A DNA stretch of 50,003 bases from SHYQ01 sp041674525 (lineage in GTDB: Bacteria; Chloroflexota; Dehalococcoidia; UBA2979). The DNA is taken from NCBI GenBank assembly GCA_041674525.1, contig JBAYVN010000010.1:1-50003 (forward strand). Direction: 5' to 3'. Shown here piece by piece: positions 25,587 to 36,786 of the stretch. Every line of letters begins with the position of its first letter. Position 1 is the first letter of the stretch. Below the pieces are notes generated by a model. The model was not told where the DNA came from. It did not search any database and saw nothing but the letters and a program-made list of their open reading frames with translations. The translations under genes were made by a program, and so were the position numbers.

Positions 25587-26069
25587 ATGTACAAGAACGC
25601 CCTGGTAACCACCGACGGGTCGGAGACGGCGGGCGCGGCGCTCCCGCACGTCGCCAGGGTGGTCGACCCCGACGGCAACGTCACCGTGGTCGAGGTGATC
25701 GACGAGATCGGGCGCGTCCTCGCCCGGACGACGCCTGCCGGATTCGACCTCGCGGGGATGGGGGCGCTCGACGCGGAGATCGCTGAGCAGATCGTCGCCG
25801 CGCAGCGCGAGGAGGCGGAGCGTCATCTGAAGGCCGCCCGCGCCACGCTGGAGGCCGCGGGACTGAAGCACGTCCGCACCGTCGTGCTGGAGGGCCTCCC
25901 CGGTGACCGCATCGTCGAAGAGGCGCAGGCGCACAAGAGCGACGTGGTGATCATGTCCACGCACGGCCGATCGGGGCTGCGGCGCACCGTCCTCGGGTCC
26001 GTCGCGGACCACGTCCTGCGCAACCTGGACAACGTGCCGGTGCTGTTGGTGCACCCCGCCGCCGACTAA
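25587..26069 (+). CDS. Universal stress protein (UspA family)
   Basis: The 160-residue product starts MYKNALVTTDGSETAGAALPH with the conserved ATP-site aspartate D10, and ends with the ATP-binding loop STHGRSGLRRTVLGSVADHVLR, then NVPVLLVHP. These are the marks of an ATP-binding UspA domain; such proteins help cells survive stress, but the mechanism is not read from sequence. The ATG is preceded by GAGGAG at a good distance; long upstream extensions in the same frame cross the tRNA and are discarded. Confidence 0.93.
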   Translation: MYKNALVTTDGSETAGAALPHVARVVDPDGNVTVVEVIDEIGRVLARTTPAGFDLAGMGALDAEIAEQIVAAQREEAERHLKAARATLEAAGLKHVRTVVLEGLPGDRIVEEAQAHKSDVVIMSTHGRSGLRRTVLGSVADHVLRNLDNVPVLLVHPAAD

Positions 26070-26096
26070 TCTCGTAGCCCCCGCGGGCGGCCGCCG

Positions 26097-26903
26097 TCAG
26101 GCCGCCACGCGGCCCGGGCGCGCGTCCGTGGGGCGTCCGTAGAAGTTCCCGCCCAGCCGGTCCAGTCCCTCGGCGTCCGCGCCGAGGAGGGCCTCCGTGG
26201 CGCCGATGAACAGCACGCCGCCGGGGCGGAGCGCGTCGCGGAAGCGATGGATCAGCGCCTCCTTCACGTCCGCCTCGAAGTAGATCATCACGTTGCGGCA
26301 CACGATCAGGTCGAAGTTCGCGTCGAAGCGGTCCTTCAGCAGGTTCAGCTGACGGTAGGTCGCGTGGCGGAGCAGCCGCTGGTCGGCCCAGTACTTGCCC
26401 TCGCGCTGCTCGAAGTACGCCTGCATGCGCGGCGCGGAGATGCCTCGCACCTCGTCGGCGCTGTAGGGGCCGCCGGCCTGCGCGCGTGCCAGCGCAGCGT
26501 GGTCGAAGTCCGTGGCCAGAATCGTCGATCGTCTGAGGGCGCCCGCCTCGTCCAGGAGCATCGCCAGCGAGAGCGGCTCCTGCCCGTGGGAGCAGCCGGC
26601 GCTCCAGATCTTCAGCGCCCCGGCGTGCTTCACCAGCGCCGGCAGCACCGCGGTCTCCAGGCGGTCCCACTGCGCCCGGTCACGGAAGAACTCCGTGACG
26701 TTGATCGTGAGCATGTCGCGCGTCGCCTGCAGCAGATCGGGCTCGCGCGGCAGGCGCTCGATGAACGCCGCAGGGTCGTTGCCGTGCTTGGAGACGAACG
26801 TCTCGATGCGACGGCGCATCTGCGGCTGCTTGTAGCCGTCCAGGTCGAGATCGAGCAGCTTCGCCAGGCGGCGCTTGAGCTGCGTGAATGTGGCGTCATC
26901 CAT
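26097..26903 (-). CDS. cheR: Chemoreceptor methyltransferase
   Basis: The 268-residue protein has an N-terminal helical domain and a SAM-dependent methyltransferase domain. NVTEFFRD and the SAM-binding IWSAGCSHGQEPLSLAM are in the usual places, along with NLLKDRFDANFDLIVCRNVMIYF. CheR methylates receptor glutamates and opposes CheB. It is the last gene of the che operon, 42 nt after cheB, in a spacer containing a 16-nt tandem duplication. Confidence 0.96.
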   Translation of the reverse strand: MDDATFTQLKRRLAKLLDLDLDGYKQPQMRRRIETFVSKHGNDPAAFIERLPREPDLLQATRDMLTINVTEFFRDRAQWDRLETAVLPALVKHAGALKIWSAGCSHGQEPLSLAMLLDEAGALRRSTILATDFDHAALARAQAGGPYSADEVRGISAPRMQAYFEQREGKYWADQRLLRHATYRQLNLLKDRFDANFDLIVCRNVMIYFEADVKEALIHRFRDALRPGGVLFIGATEALLGADAEGLDRLGGNFYGRPTDARPGRVAA

Positions 26904-26927
26904 GATCGAATCCCCCGTGCCGACCGC

Positions 26928-26959
26928 TACTACGCCGATCGTGTACTACGCCGATCGTG
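26928..26959 (-). repeat. Perfect 16-nt tandem duplication including the cheB stop
   Basis: TACTACGCCGATCGTG occurs at 26928-26943 and again, identically, at 26944-26959. The cheB TAG stop (26948-26946 on the reverse strand) lies in the second copy, so the duplication carries a copy of the stop-codon region into the spacer before cheR. Confidence 0.93.
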
Positions 26960-28022
26960 CCGCGATCTCCCGCACCTGCCGCGCGATGCCGTCGGCCACG
27001 GCGTCCAGCGGCAGCACCTCGTCCGAGTGACCGGCCTCGAAGACCGCGCGCGGCATGCCGTAGACCACGCACGTGGCCTCTGCCTCGCTGATCACGTAGC
27101 CGCCGGCCTGCTTGATCAGCCCGGCGCCGCGGGTGCCATCGCTGCCCATCCCGGTGAGGATCACCGCGACCGGGTTCGCCATCGGGATCTGCGCGATCGA
27201 GGCCATGGTGACGTTGATCGCGGGGCGCACGCCCATCTCCGGCGGCTCCTGCGTCAGTGAGGCGACGCCCTGGCGATCGAACACCAGGTGGTAGCCGCCG
27301 GGCGCGAGCAGGACCTCGCCGGGCGTCAGCGCCATCCCCGCCTCCGCCTCGCGCACGCGCAGCGGGCCGAGGTCGTTCAGGCGGTCCGCCAGCGAGCGCG
27401 TGAAGCCCGCTGGCATGTGCTGCACCACCACCACCGGCACGCGCATCCCCGCAGGGAGCGCCGTCAGCACGCGGCGCACGGCCTGCGGGCCGCCCGTGGA
27501 GGCGCCGATCACGACGATGCGCTTGCGCCACCGCTCGTTGAACGCGGGACGAAAGATGGGCGATCGCGGGGCAGCCGGGGCCACCATCGGCGCCTGCAGG
27601 CGCGCACGCGCGGCGTGCCGCACCTTCGCGATCAGGTCATCCGCCACCGCGCCCACGCCGGTAGCCAGCGCCGGCTTCTCGATGAAATCGACGGCGCCGA
27701 GCTCCAGCGCACGGATCGTGGCGTCCGCGCCCTCGCGCGTGAGGCCGCTCACCATCACCACGGGCGTCGGCTGCGTCTCCATCAACCGCTGCAGCGTGCT
27801 CAGCCCGTCCAGGCGCGGCATCTCGATGTCGAGCGTGACGACATCCGGCCGCGCCCGTGCGATCAGGTCGAGCGCCTCCAGCCCGTCGCTGGCGGTGCCC
27901 ACCACCTCGATCGAGCCATCGGCCTCGAGCTTGCGCCGGAGCACGGAGCGAATGGTGGCCGAGTCATCCACCAGGACCGCGCGGATCTTCTTCCCGGAGG
28001 CGAGTGGAGGAGTGAGGGTCAC
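26946..28022 (-). CDS. cheB: Chemotaxis methylesterase/glutamine deamidase
   Basis: The 358-residue protein has a receiver domain (phospho-acceptor D65 in VVTLDIEMP) and a CheB methylesterase domain with the catalytic triad S175 (GASTGGP), H202 (VQHMPAG) and D295 (GMGSDGT). It removes methyl groups from chemoreceptors when phosphorylated by CheA. The operon also encodes CheD, which shares the deamidation role. The last residues are encoded in a tandemly duplicated 16-mer. Confidence 0.96.
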   Translation of the reverse strand: MTLTPPLASGKKIRAVLVDDSATIRSVLRRKLEADGSIEVVGTASDGLEALDLIARARPDVVTLDIEMPRLDGLSTLQRLMETQPTPVVMVSGLTREGADATIRALELGAVDFIEKPALATGVGAVADDLIAKVRHAARARLQAPMVAPAAPRSPIFRPAFNERWRKRIVVIGASTGGPQAVRRVLTALPAGMRVPVVVVQHMPAGFTRSLADRLNDLGPLRVREAEAGMALTPGEVLLAPGGYHLVFDRQGVASLTQEPPEMGVRPAINVTMASIAQIPMANPVAVILTGMGSDGTRGAGLIKQAGGYVISEAEATCVVYGMPRAVFEAGHSDEVLPLDAVADGIARQVREIAARSA

Positions 28023-28031
28023 GAGAGCCTC

Positions 28032-28388
28032 CTACCCGACCAGCTTCCACAGGGCGGACTGGATGCGATCGGCATCGAAGGGCTTGACCACGAAGTCCTT
28101 CGCGCCGGTCTTGATGGCCTCCATGATGATCTGCTGCTGCCCCATGGCCGTGACCATCGCCACCTTCGCGTTGGGGTCCGCGGCCAGGATCTCCTTGAGC
28201 GCCTCCATGCCGTCCATCACCGGCATGGTGATGTCCAGCAGCACAGCGTCCGGGTGATGCTGCTTGTACATCGCCACGGCCTCCGCGCCATCGGCGGCCT
28301 CGACCACCTCGTGCCCGAGTTCCTTGACGAGGTTCGCGCTCTTCATGCGCATGAAGGCCGCGTCGTCCGCGATCAGTACCTTCGCCAT
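28032..28388 (-). CDS. cheY: Chemotaxis response regulator
   Basis: The 118-residue single receiver begins MAKVLIADDAAFMRM; D52 (AVLLDITMP) is the phospho-acceptor, T in MVTAMGQ is the switch residue and K in VVKPFD completes the pocket. It lies 9 nt upstream of cheB in the same orientation. Phospho-CheY is the output of the pathway and the substrate of CheC. No flagellar or pilus genes are near, so its target is unknown. Confidence 0.94.
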   Translation of the reverse strand: MAKVLIADDAAFMRMKSANLVKELGHEVVEAADGAEAVAMYKQHHPDAVLLDITMPVMDGMEALKEILAADPNAKVAMVTAMGQQQIIMEAIKTGAKDFVVKPFDADRIQSALWKLVG

Positions 28389-28407
28389 ATGTTGTTCCTC
28401 CAGCCGC

Positions 28408-28905
28408 TCACGCCGCGGCGCGAAGCACTCGCGCGGTTGAAATCAGCACCTCACCCGTGCGCACCTGCAGGCGGACGGTCCGCCCCTGTGTGCCGCCCAG
28501 GTCCTCCACGCGCACCCGGAGCCCGCGCGCCTCGATGGCCGCATGCGCCGCCGCGATGTTGCGCGCCCCGATGTTCATCGCTTCCGGCCTGCTGTTGGGC
28601 AGCATCTTGGCGCCCCCCACCAGCGACACCTGCAGGCGCGTCTTCTGCGCCCCCAGGCTGAGCATCTCGTTCAGCACCAGCGGCACCGCCACGTCCACGA
28701 ACTTCGCCTCCGAGCGAGGAGTGGAGCGCCCCTGCGTGCTGTCCGGGAGCACCATGTGCGCCATGCCGCCGATCCGGGCGACCGGGTCGTAGGCGATGAA
28801 CGCGACGCATGAGCCCAGTCCCAGGCAGGTCAGCACCCCCTCGCGCTCGTTGGTCACGGCCCATTCACCCAGGCTGAGCGTGGTCTCAATGACCCCCGTG
28901 ACCAT
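28408..28905 (-). CDS. cheD: Chemoreceptor glutamine deamidase
   Basis: The 165-residue protein carries the CheD catalytic set: C33 region in LGLGSCVAF, H in GGMAHMVLPDS, and a conserved Thr later, with the family's NIGARN motif. CheD deamidates receptor glutamines and binds CheC, which it activates. Its ATG directly follows the cheC stop (TAG-ATG), fitting the known CheC-CheD partnership. Confidence 0.94.
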   Translation of the reverse strand: MVTGVIETTLSLGEWAVTNEREGVLTCLGLGSCVAFIAYDPVARIGGMAHMVLPDSTQGRSTPRSEAKFVDVAVPLVLNEMLSLGAQKTRLQVSLVGGAKMLPNSRPEAMNIGARNIAAAHAAIEARGLRVRVEDLGGTQGRTVRLQVRTGEVLISTARVLRAAA

Positions 28906-29502
28906 CTACGCCGCCTTCGTCGCGTTCAGCAGCGCGTCCAGCAGCTCCTCGGTGGGCATCACCATGAAGACGCCCGAGATGTCGTGTCCCTGCGTCAGGA
29001 ACGTCGCCTCCGCCAGGTACGTCTCGTCGGCGGTGAGCAGGATGTCCGCGGACACCACGTCCAGCAGCGCGCCCGCCATGTCCGTCATCACCGTGGGCGG
29101 CGAGGGCGACAGCGAGAGCCCCGTGGCGTCCGCGATCGCGCTCAGGAAGAACGCACCGATGATGTTCCCCATCTCGCCGAGGGCGGAGCGCCCCATCCCA
29201 TCGATCACCTTCGTGGTGTTCGGCGCCTCGCCCATCAGCATGTCGATGAACGCGCAGGCGATCTTCGGCTCGTACATGAGCATCAGGTGCCCGTCCGCGC
29301 TCCCGCTGACGGTGAGGTAGATCCCCACCGCCTCGGTGTCCGGCCCGCCGAAGAGGTTCGAGATCTCGGCCACCGGCACGCGACGCAGCGTCAGCGACGT
29401 CACGTCGATGTCGCTCCCGATCATCTGCGACAACCCGGCCATCGCCTTGCGCGTGCCGATGTTGACCAGGTCAGCCCAGGGGCCCAACAGCGGGTCGACC
29501 AT
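28906..29502 (-). CDS. cheC: CheY-P phosphatase
   Basis: The 198-residue product is a CheC/CheX/FliY-family phosphatase. The second active-site helix matches S-x3-E-x2-N exactly (S106, E110, N113; SALGEMGN). The first helix is altered: DLVNIG has Asp in place of Glu and no preceding Ser/Asp, so only one phosphatase site may work. GGAAGGAG is 7 nt upstream of the ATG. It is coupled to CheD, whose ATG follows its stop without a gap. Confidence 0.9.
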   Translation of the reverse strand: MVDPLLGPWADLVNIGTRKAMAGLSQMIGSDIDVTSLTLRRVPVAEISNLFGGPDTEAVGIYLTVSGSADGHLMLMYEPKIACAFIDMLMGEAPNTTKVIDGMGRSALGEMGNIIGAFFLSAIADATGLSLSPSPPTVMTDMAGALLDVVSADILLTADETYLAEATFLTQGHDISGVFMVMPTEELLDALLNATKAA

Positions 29503-29516
29503 GGAGCTGCTCCTTC

Positions 29517-31634
29517 CTATGCAACCTCGGCATCGGATGCCCGATGCGAGGCCTTGATCAGGGATGCGATGTCGACGATGAGCACTACCTGCCCGTCGCC
29601 CAGAATGCTGGCCCCCGCGATCCCTCGCGCGCGACCCAGGTACCCGCTCAGCGACTTCACCACGATGTCCTGCTGGTCGATCAGCCGGTCCACGGCGATC
29701 GCCACGGGGCGCTCGTGATCCCCCTCGCCCGTGCGCACCACCACCACGTACGGATCGGCGCGGGGCGCCGTGCGCTCCTCGTCCACGCCGAGCGACTCGT
29801 CCAGCCAGATCATCGACATGACGGCGTTCCGCGTTCGTAGGGAAAGCACGGATCGCCCGCTCACCGTCTTCAACTGCCCGACGTCCGGCCGCAACGTCTC
29901 CTGCACGTAGTTCAGCGGAATCGCGTACGTGGTGCTCCCGCACGACACCAGCAGCCCGCGAATCGTCGCGAGGGTGAGCGGCAGCCGCAGGCGGAACACC
30001 GTCCCGCGCCCCGGCTCCGTCTCGACCTCCACGTGCCCCTTCAGCGCCTCGATGTCGCGACGCACGATGTCCATGCCCACGCCGCGCCCGGAGACCTCCG
30101 TCGTGGCGGCGGCGGTGCTCAGGCCGGGCTCGAAGATCAGCGCGACCGCCTCCTGGTCGCTCATCCGCGCGGCGCGCTCCGCGGAGACCAGGCCGCGCTC
30201 CACCGCCTTCGCCTTCACACCGTCGGCGTCGATCCCGCGGCCGTCGTCTTCCAGCGAGATGGCGATCTGCCCCTGCTCGTGCCGCGCGACGAGGCGCAGG
30301 ATGGAGAGTTCCGGCTTGCCGGCCGCGCGCCGATCCTCCAGGGGTTCGACGCCGTGATCGGCCGCGTTGCGGATCAGGTGGACCAGCGGGTCCTTGATCT
30401 TCTCGATCACCGACCGGTCGATCTCGGTGTCTTCACCCTCGATCTCCAGGCGGATGTTCTTGCCCATGCTGCGGGCCAGGTCGCGGACCAGCCGCGGGAA
30501 CTTGCTGAAGAGCAGCCCCACGGGCAGCATCCGCACCCGCATCATGTTCTCGTGGAGCTCGTCCACGACCTTCTCGATGTGCGTCGCGGTCTCGCCCAGC
30601 GATCGCACGTATTCGTCATCCTTGAACCGCGCGCCCAGCAGCCGGCTCAGCTGCGACACGCGCGTCCGGTCGATCACCAGCTCGCCCACCATGTTCATCA
30701 TCGAGTCGAGCTGCTCGACGTCGATGCGCACCGTGGTCTGCAGCCCCTCCACCCGCTGCGCGGCCGAGGCGAGCGACTCCTGCGCTGCCTTCGACTTGCG
30801 CGCGGGGGCCAGCTCCACCACGTTCGCGGCGGCAGGTCCGGTGTCCGGCGCCGGTTCTGCGACCGGGACCGGCGCGGCGCCCGCGACCCACGGCACCACC
30901 GAGACATCCTGCGTGTCCTCCACCCCCGAGAGCGTGGCACGCAGCTCGTCCGGGTCGTCGCCGGTCGCGAAGAGCACCTCGATCGTGCGCTCCACGTGCT
31001 CCGCCTCGATCTCGGCCTGCGTCGGGACGGAGTGGATGACCTCGCCGGTGCGATCGAGGGTGTTGAGCACCTGGAAGCAGCGCACCGCCGCCCAGTCGCT
31101 CTCCGGACGGATGTGCACCGTGATCACGTAAGGCGTGCGCCCCTCGGCGGCGGCACTCGCGGCGCGCGCGGCGAGCGCGGGGTCGGCGGCCATCGCCGAT
31201 GCCAGCGAGGCCCTGGCGGCGGGGGCGACGGGGCCCGCCTCGCCGGTGGCCGCGGCGTGCAGCGCCTCGACGATCGGCTCCACGTCGATGGGTGTCTCGT
31301 CGCCGGTCGTGATGTTGTCGCGCAGGATCTTCAGGCCGTCGAGGCTCATCAGCAGGGCGTCGATGATCGCCGGCGAGACCACCAGCGTCTTCTTTCGCAC
31401 GCGATCCAGCAGGTCCTCCATGGCGTGCGTCAGGTGCGCCATCGCCTCGAACCCCAGCATCCCGCTGGACCCCTTCAACGTGTGGGCGGCGCGGAAGATC
31501 TCCTGCAGGAGCTCGTCGCTCTCCTCTTGCTGCTCCAGGCGGACGATGTCCTCGTCCAGCAGCTCCAGGAGGCTTTCCGCCTCCTGCATGAAGACCTTCA
31601 GTTCGTCTGCGCTGATGTCGGTCGAGCCTGCCAT
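29517..31634 (-). CDS. cheA: Chemotaxis histidine kinase
   Basis: The 705-residue kinase has the standard layout: HPt domain with H51 (RAAHTLKGSSG), a P2-like segment (about 165-250) ending in a Pro/Ala linker, dimerisation helices (QLDSMMNMVGELVIDRTR), ATPase domain (N-box LIRNAADHG, G1 EDDGRGID, G2 GRGVGMDIV), and a C-terminal CheW-like domain ending DIASLIKA. The ATG at 31634 is supported by GGAAGG 8 nt upstream; the longer upstream frame runs into the cheW gene and is rejected. It phosphorylates CheY and CheB. Confidence 0.96.
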   Translation of the reverse strand: MAGSTDISADELKVFMQEAESLLELLDEDIVRLEQQEESDELLQEIFRAAHTLKGSSGMLGFEAMAHLTHAMEDLLDRVRKKTLVVSPAIIDALLMSLDGLKILRDNITTGDETPIDVEPIVEALHAAATGEAGPVAPAARASLASAMAADPALAARAASAAAEGRTPYVITVHIRPESDWAAVRCFQVLNTLDRTGEVIHSVPTQAEIEAEHVERTIEVLFATGDDPDELRATLSGVEDTQDVSVVPWVAGAAPVPVAEPAPDTGPAAANVVELAPARKSKAAQESLASAAQRVEGLQTTVRIDVEQLDSMMNMVGELVIDRTRVSQLSRLLGARFKDDEYVRSLGETATHIEKVVDELHENMMRVRMLPVGLLFSKFPRLVRDLARSMGKNIRLEIEGEDTEIDRSVIEKIKDPLVHLIRNAADHGVEPLEDRRAAGKPELSILRLVARHEQGQIAISLEDDGRGIDADGVKAKAVERGLVSAERAARMSDQEAVALIFEPGLSTAAATTEVSGRGVGMDIVRRDIEALKGHVEVETEPGRGTVFRLRLPLTLATIRGLLVSCGSTTYAIPLNYVQETLRPDVGQLKTVSGRSVLSLRTRNAVMSMIWLDESLGVDEERTAPRADPYVVVVRTGEGDHERPVAIAVDRLIDQQDIVVKSLSGYLGRARGIAGASILGDGQVVLIVDIASLIKASHRASDAEVA

Positions 31635-31686
31635 GACTCCTGCCTTCCGGATCATCCTTCCCGGTGGGCGTGCGTTCCCGCGACGG

Positions 31687-32163
31687 CTACGCCGCGGCCG
31701 CCTGAGACTCGCTGTCCTTCGCTCGGCGCACGTCGGCGCCCAGTGCACGGTCGAGGTCGAGGAGGATCAGCAGCCGGTCCCCCACCTTCGCGATGCCCTC
31801 GATGTAGTAGGAGTCCTCGGTGGTGACGAGCGCCGCGGCCGGCTCGATGGAGGCCTCGGCGATGCGCTGGACCTCGGTCACGGCGTCCACGATCACGCCG
31901 ATGTCGTTGCCGGCGATGTCCACCACCAGCACCCGGCTCTCCGGGGTCGGATCCGTCACCGGGAGCCCGAAGCGCTTGCGGAGATCCACCACCGGGATCA
32001 CCCGGCCGCGCAGGTTGATGACGCCCTTCACGAACTCGGGAGCGTCAGGAACGAAGGTCACCGTCTGCATGCGGATGATCTCCCGCACGGTGCCGATGTT
32101 GATGCCGTACACCTCGTTCGCGAGGTCGAAGACCACCAGCTGTCGCTCAGCGCCGTCTGCCAT
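31687..32163 (-). CDS. cheW: Chemotaxis coupling protein
   Basis: The 158-residue protein is a single CheW SH3-like module: LVVFDLANEVYGINIGTVREII at the start and VINLRGRVIPVVDLRKRFGL in the middle are diagnostic. It links the receptors to CheA. It opens the operon, 52 nt before cheA, with GGAGGG about 9 nt upstream of the ATG. The 260 nt between this gene and the opposing small gene should contain the operon promoter, but I see no strong sigma motif. Confidence 0.94.
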   Translation of the reverse strand: MADGAERQLVVFDLANEVYGINIGTVREIIRMQTVTFVPDAPEFVKGVINLRGRVIPVVDLRKRFGLPVTDPTPESRVLVVDIAGNDIGVIVDAVTEVQRIAEASIEPAAALVTTEDSYYIEGIAKVGDRLLILLDLDRALGADVRRAKDSESQAAAA

Positions 32164-32423
32164 GTCCGGAATCCCTCCGCAACTGAAGCGCCATGAAGCG
32201 TCCGGGCCACCGACATCAGGATCGGCGCCATTGGGCCGCCCGACGCCCGGCATCGGCCCTCACCTAGATTCACGACCGGCCGGACTACATGCGCAGAGGG
32301 TTCTCCCGGACTCCCGTGCGAATCCGCGATCTTCGTCAGGATGTCGCAAGGTACGGAGCCCGGGGCGCGCCCGCCGAGGCATCGCGGTACGATCGCTCCA
32401 TCCCCCGCGCAGTGGACGGTGCC

Positions 32424-32873
32424 ATGCCAAACCAGTACGTCGCCTCGGACACGCGGACCGGCCTCGAGGTCCAGGTGACCGGGACGTTCCCCGAGGATCC
32501 TGACGACCGCGTGCGGATCGCCCGCACCACGAACCTCTTCACGCGCCTCATGGGCACCGTGCTCTCGACCGCCAGCGATGCCGAGCGCCGCGAGCGCTTC
32601 CGGGCGATCGAGACCCAGCTGGAGGTCGCGGACGCCCTGGTACGGGGCGACTTCGCGGAGGTGCAACGGCTCGTCCGCGAGACGCTCCACTCCATGGGCG
32701 TGACCGAGGACCAGCTGCGCGAGGTGGAGCAGCAACTGCGCGAGCAGATGTCGCGACTCGGCCAGGAGCTACCGCCGGGCCTCGGCGGGCTGTTTGGGAA
32801 CGCCGATGACGCGCCGGATTCCGGCCCGGACCCGCGCTACCCTGACGATCCCGGCGGACCCGCGAAGCCCTGA
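32424..32873 (+). CDS. Small helical protein of unknown function
   Basis: The 149-residue product begins MPNQYVASDTRTGLEVQVTGTFPED, then is mostly amphipathic helix (ARTTNLFTRLMGTVLST, SDAERRERFRAIETQLEVA, DQLREVEQQLREQMSRL), ending in a Gly/Pro-rich tail (LPPGLGGLFGN and on). No Cys pairs, signal or TM segment is seen. I do not recognise a family. It faces away from the che operon across 260 nt and ends only 7 nt before the stop of the opposite-strand regulator. Confidence 0.55.
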   Translation: MPNQYVASDTRTGLEVQVTGTFPEDPDDRVRIARTTNLFTRLMGTVLSTASDAERRERFRAIETQLEVADALVRGDFAEVQRLVRETLHSMGVTEDQLREVEQQLREQMSRLGQELPPGLGGLFGNADDAPDSGPDPRYPDDPGGPAKP

Positions 32874-32880
32874 CGGGGCG

Positions 32881-33573
32881 CTAGCGCGGGAGCGGGCCCT
32901 CGACCAGGCGGTAGCCGACGCCCGCCCTGGACTCCACGACACCCGCGAAGCCGGCCGCCGCGAGCTTCCCGCGCAGCGTGTGCACGTGAGAGCGGATCGC
33001 CCCCCGTGCATGCCGGTCCGTCAGCACCTGCCCCCAGAGCGCCCGGGCGAGCTCGGCGGTCGAGGTGAATGCGCCCGGCGCCGCGACGAACAGGGAGAGC
33101 ACGGCGGCCTCCGACGGGGTGAGCGAGCTGCAGCCGCCGGGTCCCGCGAGCCGGTGCCCGGCGCGCTCGAAGGCCACGCCCCCGATGCTGACCTGCTCGG
33201 GCCCGGGATCACCCGCCACCAGCGCCGCGAGCGCACCCGCGAGGCGTGCCGCGCCGGCCTCCCCGGCCGGGAGCGCTGTCGCGGGGGCGAGGTCCTGCGG
33301 CAGCGCCGTGCGCAGCCAGACCGAGCCGCCGTCCAGCAGCAGCACCGCAGGCAGCGGCGCTTCCGCCGCCTCGCGGGCGCGGAGCAGGAGGAGGCGCAGC
33401 GCGCTGGTCGATCCGGGGGCGGCGACGAGCAGCGCCTCCGCGCGCGTGGAGCGCACCCGGGCGGCAACATGCGCTCCGTCCGAGGCGCCGCACGGTTCGT
33501 GACCGGCGCGTTCGAGCTCACGCGCCAGCGCGGTGGCGTCCCCGGCCTCTTCGGCGACTACTAGCACGCGCAC
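32881..33573 (-). CDS. OmpR-type regulator with degenerate receiver
   Basis: The 230-residue protein has a receiver-like domain (1-118) and an OmpR/PhoB winged helix (130-228) with LTPSEAAVLSLFVAAPGAFTS, RGAIRSHVHTLRGKL and GVGYRLVEG. The receiver lacks its phosphorylation site: where DLxLLDxMLP should be, it has ALLVAAPGSTS, and the acidic N-terminal pair is AEE. It should act as a non-canonical, phosphorylation-independent regulator. The GTG at 33573 is chosen because AGAGAGG precedes it and the longer frame is not conserved. It lies back to back with uvrA. Confidence 0.82.
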   Translation of the reverse strand: MRVLVVAEEAGDATALARELERAGHEPCGASDGAHVAARVRSTRAEALLVAAPGSTSALRLLLLRAREAAEAPLPAVLLLDGGSVWLRTALPQDLAPATALPAGEAGAARLAGALAALVAGDPGPEQVSIGGVAFERAGHRLAGPGGCSSLTPSEAAVLSLFVAAPGAFTSTAELARALWGQVLTDRHARGAIRSHVHTLRGKLAAAGFAGVVESRAGVGYRLVEGPLPR

Positions 33574-33606
33574 GGTGAACCCTCTCTCCGCCCCGGGGGT
33601 GGAGTC

Positions 33607-33656
33607 TTGGAGCGCATGGCTCCCGGCGGTACGATAGCCGTTCGAACAGACATTCG
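33607..33656 (+). promoter_or_regulatory. uvrA promoter with a LexA (SOS) box
   Basis: TTGGAG (33607-33612) and TACGAT (33630-33635) are spaced by 17 nt. Just downstream, at the expected transcription start, CGAACAGACATTCG (33643-33656) matches the Gram-positive LexA consensus CGAAC-N4-GTTCG with one mismatch. A LexA box over the uvrA start site is the classic arrangement for SOS control. A second -10-like TAAGGT occurs at 33701-33706, 6 nt before the ATG. Confidence 0.65.
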
Positions 33657-33712
33657 GACGCCCGTCTCCCCCCGGCGCCGCATCCCTCGGAACGCACGCG
33701 TAAGGTGCCCTC

Positions 33713-36745
<3,033 letters not shown>

Positions 36746-36786
36746 AGTCCGAGGCACAGAGCGTGCGCGCGATCGCAGGAGACCCG

